Of a stretch of 64,000 nucleotides of DNA, positions 52,177 to 59,782 are shown piece after piece; within the stretch, counting starts at the first letter, position 1, and each line of letters begins with the position of its first letter. Made by a program: the position numbers and the translations under genes. This DNA comes from Joostella atrarenae (GTDB lineage: Bacteria; Bacteroidota; Bacteroidia; Flavobacteriales; Flavobacteriaceae): assembly GCF_021764745.1 (NCBI RefSeq), contig NZ_JAETXX010000006.1, forward strand, positions 62,001 through 126,000. Reading direction: 5' to 3'. The notes below the pieces were generated by a model. It did not search any database and was not told the DNA's origin. It was given only the letters and a program-made list of their open reading frames with translations.

Positions 52177-52189
52177 AATTTATTATTAA

Positions 52190-53998
52190 CTAAAATCTTT
52201 TTTTAGACCTTCTGTTTCCGCCGTTACTTCCGCCAGAACTATTTCCTTTACCGCCTTTTTTTCCGTAACGTTTTTCTCCAAAACCGCTTCCAGAAGAATT
52301 GCTATCGCTTCTACGACTTCTTCTTCTGTCACCGCCTCCGCCGCCAGATCTTCCGCGTCCTCCGCCAGATCTACCACGAGAATTCTCTCTAGAATTTTTA
52401 GATACTTCTACATTTACAAAGCGTCCATCTAATTTAAAATCGTTGAAGAATGCTAATATTGCATCTGTATGATTTGCATCTGTATTAAAGAAAGAAAAAC
52501 TTTCTTTTACATCAACTTTAAATACATCATCCTGACCCAATTGAAGTTGTTCTTTAAGGAAATCCTTTAAAGTCATCCAATCGTAACCATCACGAGAACC
52601 TACATTTATAAAGTAACGTACTTTTCCGTCTCCAGAATGAGATCTATCTCTTCCGTCACTTTCTCTTGAGTTTCCAGAAACATTAATATCGACTGCTTTT
52701 TTGTAGTAATCAGCAAAGCGTCCAAATTCAACAGAAACCATTTTCTTAATAAGTTCCTCTCTTTCGATACCTTCAAAAACATCATTAATAGCAGGTAAAT
52801 AGTGTTCTACTTCCTTATTAACTTCCGTGTTTTTAATTTTGCTAGCTAGGTGATAAAGTTGAATTTCACAAATCTCTTCAGCACTAGGTACTTTTTTCAA
52901 TTCGAATTTCTGTTGGATAATACGCTCGATTGCGCTTATCTTACGAGATTCACTTTTGGTAATAATTACCATAGAGATTCCCGATTTCCCAGCTCTACCT
53001 GTTCTACCACTACGGTGCGTATAGGTTTCTATTTCGTCTGGAAGTTGGTAATTTATTACGTGAGTAATATCATCAACATCAATACCACGAGCAGCAACAT
53101 CTGTTGCAACAAGCATTTGTATTTGTTTGCTTCTGAAAGATTTCATTACCATATCACGTTGATTCTGACTCAAATCTCCGTGTAATGCACCTGCGCTGTA
53201 TCCATCTTCAATTAGTTTCTCTGCAACCTTTTGTGTATCACGTTTAGTTCTACAGAAAATAACAGAAAATATATCTGGATTGGTATCAGCTAATCTTTTT
53301 AAAGCTAAATAACGATCTCTACCTCCTACAACATAATATTCATGTTGTACATTAGAAGTAGCGGCATTTTTAGCACCCACAGTAACTTCTTGTGGGCTTT
53401 TCATAAACTTTTTAGCTATTGTAGCAACTTCTCTTGGCATAGTAGCCGAAAAAAGCCATGTACTTTTCTCCTTTGGCGCATGTGAAAGAATCTCATTGAT
53501 ATCCTCATAGAATCCCATATTAAGCATTTCATCAGCCTCATCAAGTACACAGTACTCAATTTTAGAGATGTCTACCATATTACGGCTAATCATATCTTTC
53601 ATTCTTCCAGGTGTAGCAACAACAATTTGTGCTCCTCTTTTCACCTGTCTCGCTTGGTCGGTGATGCTTGCACCACCATAAATAGCTACCACGTTAAGAG
53701 ATGGTAAATATTTTGAGTATAGTTTTAATTCATTAGCAATCTGTAAACAAAGTTCACGCGTAGGCGATAAAATAAGCCCTTGAGTGGTTTTACTGTTCAC
53801 ATCAATTTTCTGAATCATAGGAAACCCGAATGCAGCTGTTTTCCCAGTACCTGTCTGTGCCAATGCAACCATGTCGGTATCGTTGGCTAGTAGGACCGGA
53901 ATAGCTTTCTCCTGTACTTCAGAAGGAGTTTCAAAGCCCATATCTGTGATGGCTTTAAGTAGCTGTTCGTTCAGTCCTAATTGTTCAAATTTGTTCAT
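52190..53998 (-). CDS. DEAD-box RNA helicase with RNA-binding domain and RG/S-rich tail
   Basis: This 602-aa ATP-dependent RNA helicase probably acts in ribosome assembly or RNA turnover. The N-terminal Q motif and motif I (AQTGTGKT, 47-54), DEAD near 153, SAT (LFSATMPREV) and the helicase C domain (HRSGRTGRAG) are intact. A DbpA-type RNA-binding domain (about 450-545) follows. The tail from about 550 is a low-complexity Gly/Arg/Ser-rich sequence with RSGGGRGRSGGG and ends KRF, a likely unstructured RNA-binding region. The architecture matches CsdA/DbpA-like helicases of Bacteroidota. A TACCTTTG promoter lies 24 bp upstream. Confidence 0.95.
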   Translation of the reverse strand: MNKFEQLGLNEQLLKAITDMGFETPSEVQEKAIPVLLANDTDMVALAQTGTGKTAAFGFPMIQKIDVNSKTTQGLILSPTRELCLQIANELKLYSKYLPSLNVVAIYGGASITDQARQVKRGAQIVVATPGRMKDMISRNMVDISKIEYCVLDEADEMLNMGFYEDINEILSHAPKEKSTWLFSATMPREVATIAKKFMKSPQEVTVGAKNAATSNVQHEYYVVGGRDRYLALKRLADTNPDIFSVIFCRTKRDTQKVAEKLIEDGYSAGALHGDLSQNQRDMVMKSFRSKQIQMLVATDVAARGIDVDDITHVINYQLPDEIETYTHRSGRTGRAGKSGISMVIITKSESRKISAIERIIQQKFELKKVPSAEEICEIQLYHLASKIKNTEVNKEVEHYLPAINDVFEGIEREELIKKMVSVEFGRFADYYKKAVDINVSGNSRESDGRDRSHSGDGKVRYFINVGSRDGYDWMTLKDFLKEQLQLGQDDVFKVDVKESFSFFNTDANHTDAILAFFNDFKLDGRFVNVEVSKNSRENSRGRSGGGRGRSGGGGGDRRRSRRSDSNSSGSGFGEKRYGKKGGKGNSSGGSNGGNRRSKKRF

Positions 53999-54304
53999 AT
54001 ATCTATTTAAAAATAAGGGCGCAAAGGTAGGCTTATTTATTGAGAATCTACTATTTATGGACTTAATTATTATTATTCCTTATTATTGATAATGAGGTTT
54101 TTAAGTCCTTGTCCCTTTTTCAAACGTTATATGGATATTTTTTCACACCCTTTTTTGGTCTAATCAAAAGTAGAATAGTGTAATTTTTTATGCTTTTTGA
54201 ACCTTAATATTGAAAGAATTGGAGTTGCTTTTGGTTGATGCATTGTTAGTTAACTAAAAGAATTTGATGTAAACCCCCTTTTATTCTTATTAATTTAAGC
54301 TTAT
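53999..54304. other. 306-bp gap between helicase promoter and GNAT gene
   Basis: It holds the helicase promoter at 54022-54029 and an inverted repeat GGACTTAA/TTAAGTCC (54059-54066 and 54101-54108, 34-nt loop). I see no open reading frame or RNA gene in the rest (54110-54304), which is plain AT-rich sequence. Confidence 0.5.
54022..54029 (-). promoter_or_regulatory. -7 promoter element for the DEAD-box helicase gene
   Basis: The minus strand reads TACCTTTG, a full TAnnTTTG match 24 bp upstream of the ATG at 53998. Confidence 0.65.
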
Positions 54305-54796
54305 TTATATTTCTTTTTGATAGGTGACAACATCTAGAATTTTTCCAAACTTCTCACCTACATTTCTAAAATTGGCACATTCAAAATAGCCACATTTTCT
54401 AAATAAAGCAATACTAGCCGTGTTTTCTCCGGTAATTATTCCTAGTAAATTTTTAATGCCATTTGTTTTTGCTTTTTCTTCGAGGAAATATAAAACCTTT
54501 TTACCAACACCTTTTCCTTCAAATCCATTTTTAAGGTAAATTGTTACCTCCGCAGTACGGTCATAAGCTTGGCGTTTTTTAAAGTGTGTAGTAAAACAAT
54601 ATCCAGCCAATTCATTATCTGCATATATTAAGAAAGAGTGGTACAGATGATGATTAAAATAAAGTAACTCCTTTAATTCGTCTAAAGTTATAGGCTGTGT
54701 GTGGAAAGTGGCTGTAGAATTAGCAATGTACCAATCGTAAATTTCTTTAACTAAAGGAAGCTCTTCTTCTTGGATGTCTTTGTAGGAAAGTTCCAT
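54305..54796 (-). CDS. GNAT family N-acetyltransferase (phosphinothricin-acetyltransferase-like)
   Basis: This 163-aa acetyltransferase has the GNAT fold of the PAT/MnaT group: EIYDWYIANSTATFHTQP at the N-terminus and EVTIYLKNGFEGKGVGKKVLYFLEE for the acetyl-CoA loop (GKGVG). GENTASIALFRKCGYFECANFRNVGEKFGKILDVV follows near the C-terminus. It acetylates a small amine or amino acid, and the substrate is unknown. It is 30 bp downstream of rdgB, probably in one operon. Confidence 0.88.
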   Translation of the reverse strand: MELSYKDIQEEELPLVKEIYDWYIANSTATFHTQPITLDELKELLYFNHHLYHSFLIYADNELAGYCFTTHFKKRQAYDRTAEVTIYLKNGFEGKGVGKKVLYFLEEKAKTNGIKNLLGIITGENTASIALFRKCGYFECANFRNVGEKFGKILDVVTYQKEI

Positions 54797-54826
54797 TTTT
54801 ATATAATTTTATTACAAAGTTTTATA

Positions 54827-55396
54827 TTAACTAAGGTAATCTATGAGTTGTTTTATAGCTTTTGCACGATGACTTACTTTATTTTTTTCTTCTGAAATTA
54901 ACTCAGCAAAAGTGTTTTTATAGCCTTCAGGTTGAAAAATAGGATCATAACCAAAGCCATTATTCCCTTTTTTTGAAGTAGTAATAACGCCATTAATAAT
55001 ACCGTTAAAAATTATTTTTTCACGATCTGTGCGAAGGGCAATTACTGTTTTAAATCTTGCGGAACGGTCTTCTTTATCTTCGAGCTCTTTTAGTAGCTTG
55101 TTCATGTTATCGGTTGCATCTTTCTGTTCTCCGGCATAACGGGCAGAGTAGACGCCAGGCGCTCCATCTAAAGACTCTACTTCAAGTCCAGTATCGTCTG
55201 CAAAACAATTTAAATTGTAATTATCAAACACATAATTGGCCTTAATAGTGGCGTTCTCTTCAATTGTCTTTCCATATTCTTCAATCTCTTCGGTACAGCC
55301 AATATCATCTAAACTTAATAATTCTATGTCTGGAGGTAAAATTGATTTTACCTCTTTTAATTTATTTAAGTTGTGTGTTGCAAAAACTAATTTCAT
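54827..55396 (-). CDS. rdgB: Non-canonical purine NTP pyrophosphatase (RdgB/HAM1)
   Basis: This 189-aa housekeeping enzyme hydrolyses ITP, dITP and XTP to keep damaged purines out of nucleic acids. Family landmarks are MKLVFATHNLNKLKEV (substrate loop), TIEENATIKANYVFDNYNLNCFADDTGLEV (metal-binding), APGVYSARYAG and GNNGFGYDPIFQPEGY. The length is normal. It is the first gene of a short operon with the GNAT gene and diverges from the Omp85-like gene. Confidence 0.95.
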   Translation of the reverse strand: MKLVFATHNLNKLKEVKSILPPDIELLSLDDIGCTEEIEEYGKTIEENATIKANYVFDNYNLNCFADDTGLEVESLDGAPGVYSARYAGEQKDATDNMNKLLKELEDKEDRSARFKTVIALRTDREKIIFNGIINGVITTSKKGNNGFGYDPIFQPEGYKNTFAELISEEKNKVSHRAKAIKQLIDYLS

Positions 55397-55483
55397 AAGT
55401 AATAAAGTTTTCTTTTTTCAAAAGTAATTTTTTGATTGTATATTAGTTAAATATTCCCCCGCTAATTTTAAAAAATATTATAG

Positions 55484-56560
55484 ATGCGAAAGCTTGTGAT
55501 TATTGCAGTCCTTATAATGGCTGGGAATTTTGTTTTTGGGCAAAAGATAGAGAATGATTCTTTACAGACTGCAAAGGTTAAGAAAGATAAGCGAGTGGAA
55601 CTAACGCTAATGCCTTATATAAGCTATAATAGAAATTTAGAGTTTATGATTGGGGTCATTCCTATGGCGATGTATCGAATAAATAAAAATGATGCAATTT
55701 CTCAGAAATCGACTTCTGGACTTTCTGCGGTATATACTACAAATGGATCGTATTTTGTAGCATTTTTTAATCGTTTTTTCTTTGCTGAAGATCGTTGGAG
55801 AGGAAAACTATTTGCTTTAACTGGAGATCATGTGTCTCAGTTTTATGATGATGATACAGAGTTTCCTGGTTTTTACGAGTACGCTACAAATACTACAGTA
55901 GTAAGTGTTGGAGTACAAAGACGAATAATTAAGCATTTGTTTGGTGGGTTAACTTATACTTTTGCTGATTATGATACAACTTATGAAGATGACGTAGAAG
56001 AACCATCAGCGGTGCAAACTAATGCTTTGGAGTTAAATGTACTTTATGATACCCGAGACCAATATTATTATCCTATGCATGGAGAGAAAGCACAGGTAAG
56101 ATATATCTCCTTCCCGCAGTGGTTTGGGAACGATCAAGACGCTAATAAAGTGCTAGTAGAGTATAATAAATACTTCCCTATGAAAAATGGTAAGGATTTA
56201 ATTGCAGCTAGATTTTCGGGTAAATTGGGAATTGGAGATATTGCTTTTGAGCAACAGGTAACTATAGGAAATAAAGATATTAGAGGATATTCTCAGGGCG
56301 AGTTTCGTGGAGACGGATTAATGGCAGTGCAGGGAGAGTATCGTTATAATTTTGGAAAAAAAATGGGACTTGTAGGTTTTGCAGGGCTAGCAACTTTATA
56401 TGGATCAGATGTTGAGGATAACAACTGGAAAATGTATCCTGGAGTTGGAGCTGGATATAGATATCAAGCTTTTAAAAAGGTGAAGTTTAATATAGGATTA
56501 GATGCTGCTGTAGGTAAAGACGATTGGGGTGTATATTTTAGAATAGGAGAAGCTTTCTAG
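55484..56560 (+). CDS. Omp85/BamA-TamA-family outer-membrane barrel without POTRA domains
   Basis: This 358-aa protein has a signal peptide (residues 1-19, ending FGQ) and goes directly into a surface-antigen (D15) type barrel. The TRDQYYYPMHGEKAQVRYISFP segment marks the Omp85 barrel, and IRGYSQGEFRGDG matches the conserved R-G-[YF] lid-loop motif. No POTRA repeat precedes it (full BamA is about 800 aa). The C-terminus ends RIGEAF. Short Omp85 barrels of this type are common in Bacteroidota, with unknown roles. It stands alone, ending before the heptamer repeat. Confidence 0.85.
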   Translation: MRKLVIIAVLIMAGNFVFGQKIENDSLQTAKVKKDKRVELTLMPYISYNRNLEFMIGVIPMAMYRINKNDAISQKSTSGLSAVYTTNGSYFVAFFNRFFFAEDRWRGKLFALTGDHVSQFYDDDTEFPGFYEYATNTTVVSVGVQRRIIKHLFGGLTYTFADYDTTYEDDVEEPSAVQTNALELNVLYDTRDQYYYPMHGEKAQVRYISFPQWFGNDQDANKVLVEYNKYFPMKNGKDLIAARFSGKLGIGDIAFEQQVTIGNKDIRGYSQGEFRGDGLMAVQGEYRYNFGKKMGLVGFAGLATLYGSDVEDNNWKMYPGVGAGYRYQAFKKVKFNIGLDAAVGKDDWGVYFRIGEAF

Positions 56561-56640
56561 AAATTCACAACGCAGAATTATATCAATAAGCAGTTTTGAG
56601 ACAAAAGTTTGTTTGCCTTCAGTTTTTTATTTTTTTCGCC

Positions 56641-56780
56641 TAAAGCCTAAAGCCTAAAGCCTAAAGCCTAAAGCCTAAAGCCTAAAGCCTAAAGCCTAAA
56701 GCCTAAAGCCTAAAGCCTAAAGCCTAAAGCCTAAAGCCTAAAGCCTAAAGCCTAAAGCCTAAAGCTTAAAGCTTAAAGCC
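56641..56780. repeat. Heptamer tandem array (TAAAGCC), 20 units
   Basis: Twenty contiguous 7-bp units run from 56641 to 56780. The first 17 are identical TAAAGCC, the next two are TAAAGCT and the last is TAAAGCC. The final C is the last base of the rlmH stop codon (TAG on the minus strand). The array sits in the convergent gap between the Omp85-like gene and rlmH. It contains a stop codon in every frame, so it is non-coding. The uniformity points to recent slippage expansion. Confidence 0.97.
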
Positions 56781-57253
56781 TATCTATGATGATAAGGTTC
56801 GTTTCTTAAGATGGTGAATCCGCGGTAGAGTTGTTCGATAAAAAACAAGCGTATCATCTGATGGGAGAATGTCATTTTTGAAAGTGATATTTTTCCTTGT
56901 GCTTTTTGGTAGACAGCATCAGAGAATCCATAAGGTCCTCCAATAACAAAAACCAGCTGTTTTACTCCGCTATTCATATGTTTCTGTAAATACTCAGAAA
57001 ATACTTCCGAAGAGAAATTTTTTCCATTTTCATCTAAAAGAATGAGAATATCCGTAGGATTGAGTTTTTTTAATATCAATTCTCCTTCTTTTTCCTTTTG
57101 TTGCGCTTCAGAAAGGTTTTTTGCGTTTTTTATGTCTGGAATAATTTCAAAATCAAAATTAACATAAAAACCTAATCGTTTTATGTATTGACTAATAAGG
57201 GAGTTTAATTCCTTCCCATCTGTTTTTCCTACAGCAATAAGTTTGATATTCAT
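56780..57253 (-). CDS. rlmH: 23S rRNA pseudouridine-1915 N3-methyltransferase RlmH
   Basis: This 157-aa SPOUT methyltransferase methylates pseudouridine 1915 in helix 69 of 23S rRNA. It shows MNIKLIAVGKT at the start, then LLDENGKNFSSEVFSEYLQKH, FVIGGPYGFSDAVY (SAM-binding knot) and the invariant C-terminal LRNEPYHHR just before the stop. It is normal in length. Its stop codon overlaps the end of the heptamer array, so repeat-length changes would affect only the 3' UTR. Confidence 0.97.
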   Translation of the reverse strand: MNIKLIAVGKTDGKELNSLISQYIKRLGFYVNFDFEIIPDIKNAKNLSEAQQKEKEGELILKKLNPTDILILLDENGKNFSSEVFSEYLQKHMNSGVKQLVFVIGGPYGFSDAVYQKAQGKISLSKMTFSHQMIRLFFIEQLYRGFTILRNEPYHHR

Positions 57254-57372
57254 GCTGCAAAATTATGAAATCTTATAAAATATTCGGAGTTTGCAATAGA
57301 ATTGCTTAAAATTAATGAGTTCGAACTCGTAGCTATAGAGGATTTTAATAAATTAGCGCAAAACATTACGGA

Positions 57373-58230
57373 ATGATTTCTGAAGAACAATTTCAAAAAG
57401 AGCTAGAGCTCATCATAATAAATGCCATCCGTGAAGATGTTGGAGATGGAGACCATAGTTCGCTGGCATGTATTCCTTCTGAAGCAAATGGGAAGGCTAA
57501 ACTATTAGTAAAAGATAAAGGCATTATTGCTGGTGTAGAATTAGCAAAGCGAGTTTTTCATTATGTAGATCCTAATTTAAAAATAGAAACGCTTATTAAT
57601 GACGGAGCTCATGTAAAAGAGGGTGACATTGTTTTTTATGTTGAAGGAAGTTCGCAATCTATTTTAAAGGCAGAACGCTTAGTGCTTAACGCCATGCAAA
57701 GAATGAGTGCTATTGCTACCAAAACGCAGAGTTATGTGAAGTTGTTGGAAGGTACAGGAACAAAAATTTTGGATACTCGAAAAACTACACCAGGAATCCG
57801 TGCGATTGAAAAATGGGCAGTAAAAATTGGAGGCGGAGAGAATCATAGGTTTGCATTATATGATATGATTATGTTAAAAGATAATCATATAGATTTTGCT
57901 GGAGGTGTAACGGAAGCTATTTCGAAAACCAAGCAGTATTTAAAAGATAATCAAAAGAATCTTAAGATAATTGTAGAAGCTAGAAACCTTAAAGAAGTAG
58001 AGGTTATTTTGGCTGCAGGAGGGGTTTTTAGAATCCTTTTGGATAACTTTAATTATGAAGATACACGTAAAGCAGTGGCTTTAATTGGAGATAAATGTCT
58101 TACAGAATCATCAGGAGGAATTAATGAAAAAACCCTTCGTTTATATGCAGAATGTGGTGTAGATTATATATCTTCTGGTGCGCTAACACATTCCATTTAT
58201 AATATGGATTTGAGTTTAAAAGCAGTATAA
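57373..58230 (+). CDS. nadC: Nicotinate-nucleotide pyrophosphorylase (carboxylating)
   Basis: This 285-aa quinolinate phosphoribosyltransferase makes nicotinate mononucleotide for NAD synthesis. Landmarks are EDVGDGDHSS, the NAMQRMSAIATKT segment, LDTRKTTPGIRAIEKWAVKIGGGENHRFALYDMIMLKDNHI (PRPP and quinolinate binding) and SSGGINEKTLRLYAECGVDYISSGALTHS. All expected basic residues appear to be present. The yihY-like gene starts one base after its stop codon, so the two are co-transcribed. Confidence 0.96.
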   Translation: MISEEQFQKELELIIINAIREDVGDGDHSSLACIPSEANGKAKLLVKDKGIIAGVELAKRVFHYVDPNLKIETLINDGAHVKEGDIVFYVEGSSQSILKAERLVLNAMQRMSAIATKTQSYVKLLEGTGTKILDTRKTTPGIRAIEKWAVKIGGGENHRFALYDMIMLKDNHIDFAGGVTEAISKTKQYLKDNQKNLKIIVEARNLKEVEVILAAGGVFRILLDNFNYEDTRKAVALIGDKCLTESSGGINEKTLRLYAECGVDYISSGALTHSIYNMDLSLKAV

Positions 58231-58231
58231 T

Positions 58232-59173
58232 ATGTCTGTAGAGATTGAGGAAAAGCTAGCTAAAATACCTGTAGTAAATTACCTTGTTAAATTACTTAAA
58301 AATGTAAAACTTCCAGGTTTTGAAGGGCTTTCTGTTTATGATCTCGCGGAAATGTATTTTGTAGGGATTGTAAAAGGAGCGCTAACTTATAGAGCGAGTG
58401 CAATATCTTTTAGTTTCTTTATGGCGCTATTTCCTTTCCTACTATTTATTTTAAATTTAATCCCGTATGTTCCTATAGAAGGTTTTCAGCAGGATTTTAT
58501 TCATTTTATAGAGAGTTTATTGCCACCGCAAACGGCTAATTTTTTTGATTCTATTATTGAAGATATTGTAAGTAAACGTAGAGGTAGTTTACTGTCTTCT
58601 GTATTTATATTGTCGATTTTTTTAATGGCAAATGGAATCAATGCTATTTTTGGAGGGTTTGAGACTTCGTACCATGAAGTGATTACAAGAAATGTTATAA
58701 AACAATATTTTGTAGCGGTAGGAGTAGCTTTATTAATGGCATTCTTGTTTTTAGCTACAGTAATCGGTTTTATTTTTTATGAAATTTATATTGTGCAATA
58801 CCTGAGCGAATTGGCTGCCAAAACTAATGGCATGGATATTGAAAGAGGAGATATTATAGGAGTGCAGGTAGGTCGATTTTTATTTTTTGTAATCATCACT
58901 TATTTAACCACTGCAATATTGTATTATTTTGGTACTTTAGAAGGGAGAGAAACAAAGTTTTTCTCACCAGGAGCGCTGTTAACGACTATTCTCATTGTAG
59001 TAACAACTTATTTATTTGGAATCTACATTGAAAATTTTTCACAGTATAACGAAATTTATGGGTCAATTGGAGCGTTACTTATTTTAATGCTTTATATTTG
59101 GATTAACTCCAATATCTTGCTTTTAGGCTTTGAGCTTAATGCATCATTGAGGAGTCTTAAACGTAACTTTTAA
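58232..59173 (+). CDS. YihY/virulence factor BrkB family membrane protein
   Basis: This 313-aa inner-membrane protein has six transmembrane segments (about 45-75, 105-125, 140-175, 205-230, 245-265 and 275-300). Its conserved start, GALTYRASAISFSFFMALFPFLLFIL, and late GSIGALLILMLYIWINSNILLLGFELNASL are those of the UPF0761/BrkB family. It is not an RNase BN despite older annotations. The function is poorly defined. It starts one base after nadC and is 10 bp upstream of the DUF2147 gene. Confidence 0.9.
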   Translation: MSVEIEEKLAKIPVVNYLVKLLKNVKLPGFEGLSVYDLAEMYFVGIVKGALTYRASAISFSFFMALFPFLLFILNLIPYVPIEGFQQDFIHFIESLLPPQTANFFDSIIEDIVSKRRGSLLSSVFILSIFLMANGINAIFGGFETSYHEVITRNVIKQYFVAVGVALLMAFLFLATVIGFIFYEIYIVQYLSELAAKTNGMDIERGDIIGVQVGRFLFFVIITYLTTAILYYFGTLEGRETKFFSPGALLTTILIVVTTYLFGIYIENFSQYNEIYGSIGALLILMLYIWINSNILLLGFELNASLRSLKRNF

Positions 59174-59183
59174 ACTTAAAATT

Positions 59184-59618
59184 ATGATGAATAAAAAAAT
59201 CGTACTTGCTATTTCATTTTTATTTTTTGCTGGAATGTCAGCATACTCACAAAGTGTATTAGGGCTATGGAAAACTATAGATGACGAAACAGGAAAAGAA
59301 AAGTCTGTTGTAGAAGTCTATGAAGAAAATGGAAAGGTCTATGGAAAAGTGATTGAGATTCTTAACAAAGATCGCGTAGATGTAGTTTGTGATAAATGTG
59401 AAGGAGATAAAAAAGATAAACCAGTTTTAGGAATGGTTATTATTGAAGGATTAGAGAAAGATGGTGATGAATATGAAGGAGGAACAATCTTAGATCCTGA
59501 AAAAGGAAAAGAGTATAAATGTAAAATTTGGGTTGACGAGGATGATGAAAATCAGCTTAATGTAAGAGGGTATATTGCCTTTTTGTTTAGAACTCAAGAG
59601 TGGACTAGAATCCATTAA
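59184..59618 (+). CDS. DUF2147 family secreted protein
   Basis: This 144-aa periplasmic protein has a signal peptide (residues 2-21, ending SAYSQ). DUF2147 is visible in VLGLWKTIDDETGKEKSVVEVYEENGKVYGKVIEIL, then CDKCEGDKKDKPVLGMVIIEGL and ILDPEKGKEYKCKIWV, ending with GYIAFLFRTQEWTRIH. The fold is a small calycin-like barrel. The function is unknown. It lies 10 bp after the yihY-like gene, so nadC-yihY-DUF2147 is probably one operon. Confidence 0.88.
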   Translation: MMNKKIVLAISFLFFAGMSAYSQSVLGLWKTIDDETGKEKSVVEVYEENGKVYGKVIEILNKDRVDVVCDKCEGDKKDKPVLGMVIIEGLEKDGDEYEGGTILDPEKGKEYKCKIWVDEDDENQLNVRGYIAFLFRTQEWTRIH

Positions 59619-59668
59619 AAAATACTTTGTTGCTTCTATATTTTTAAATGGAGGCTATTAGTAATATC

Positions 59669-59708
59669 TTAGCGTTAAAGGAGTTTTTTAAAGCTCTTTT
59701 AGCGCTAA
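59669..59708 (+). terminator. Hairpin between the DUF2147 gene and priA
   Basis: A 15-bp stem with two G-U pairs (59669-59683 and 59694-59708) has a 10-nt loop. It lies 51 bp after the DUF2147 stop. The T run after it is weak, so termination is likely but not certain. Confidence 0.5.
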
Positions 59709-59782
59709 TTGTATATTTATGAAAAGCGACTAAAAGCTGCCGATAGCTAATTAATAAATCCAAATTAATAGATTCTGAAAAA

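Noticed and set aside
56641-56780. Telomere-like repeat or coding heptad repeat
   Set aside because: The unit is only similar to telomere repeats and lies inside a bacterial chromosome. TAA on the plus strand and TAG on the minus strand occur in every frame, so it cannot be translated.
58232-59173. RNase BN
   Set aside because: An older name for the YihY/BrkB membrane family. It has no nuclease motif.
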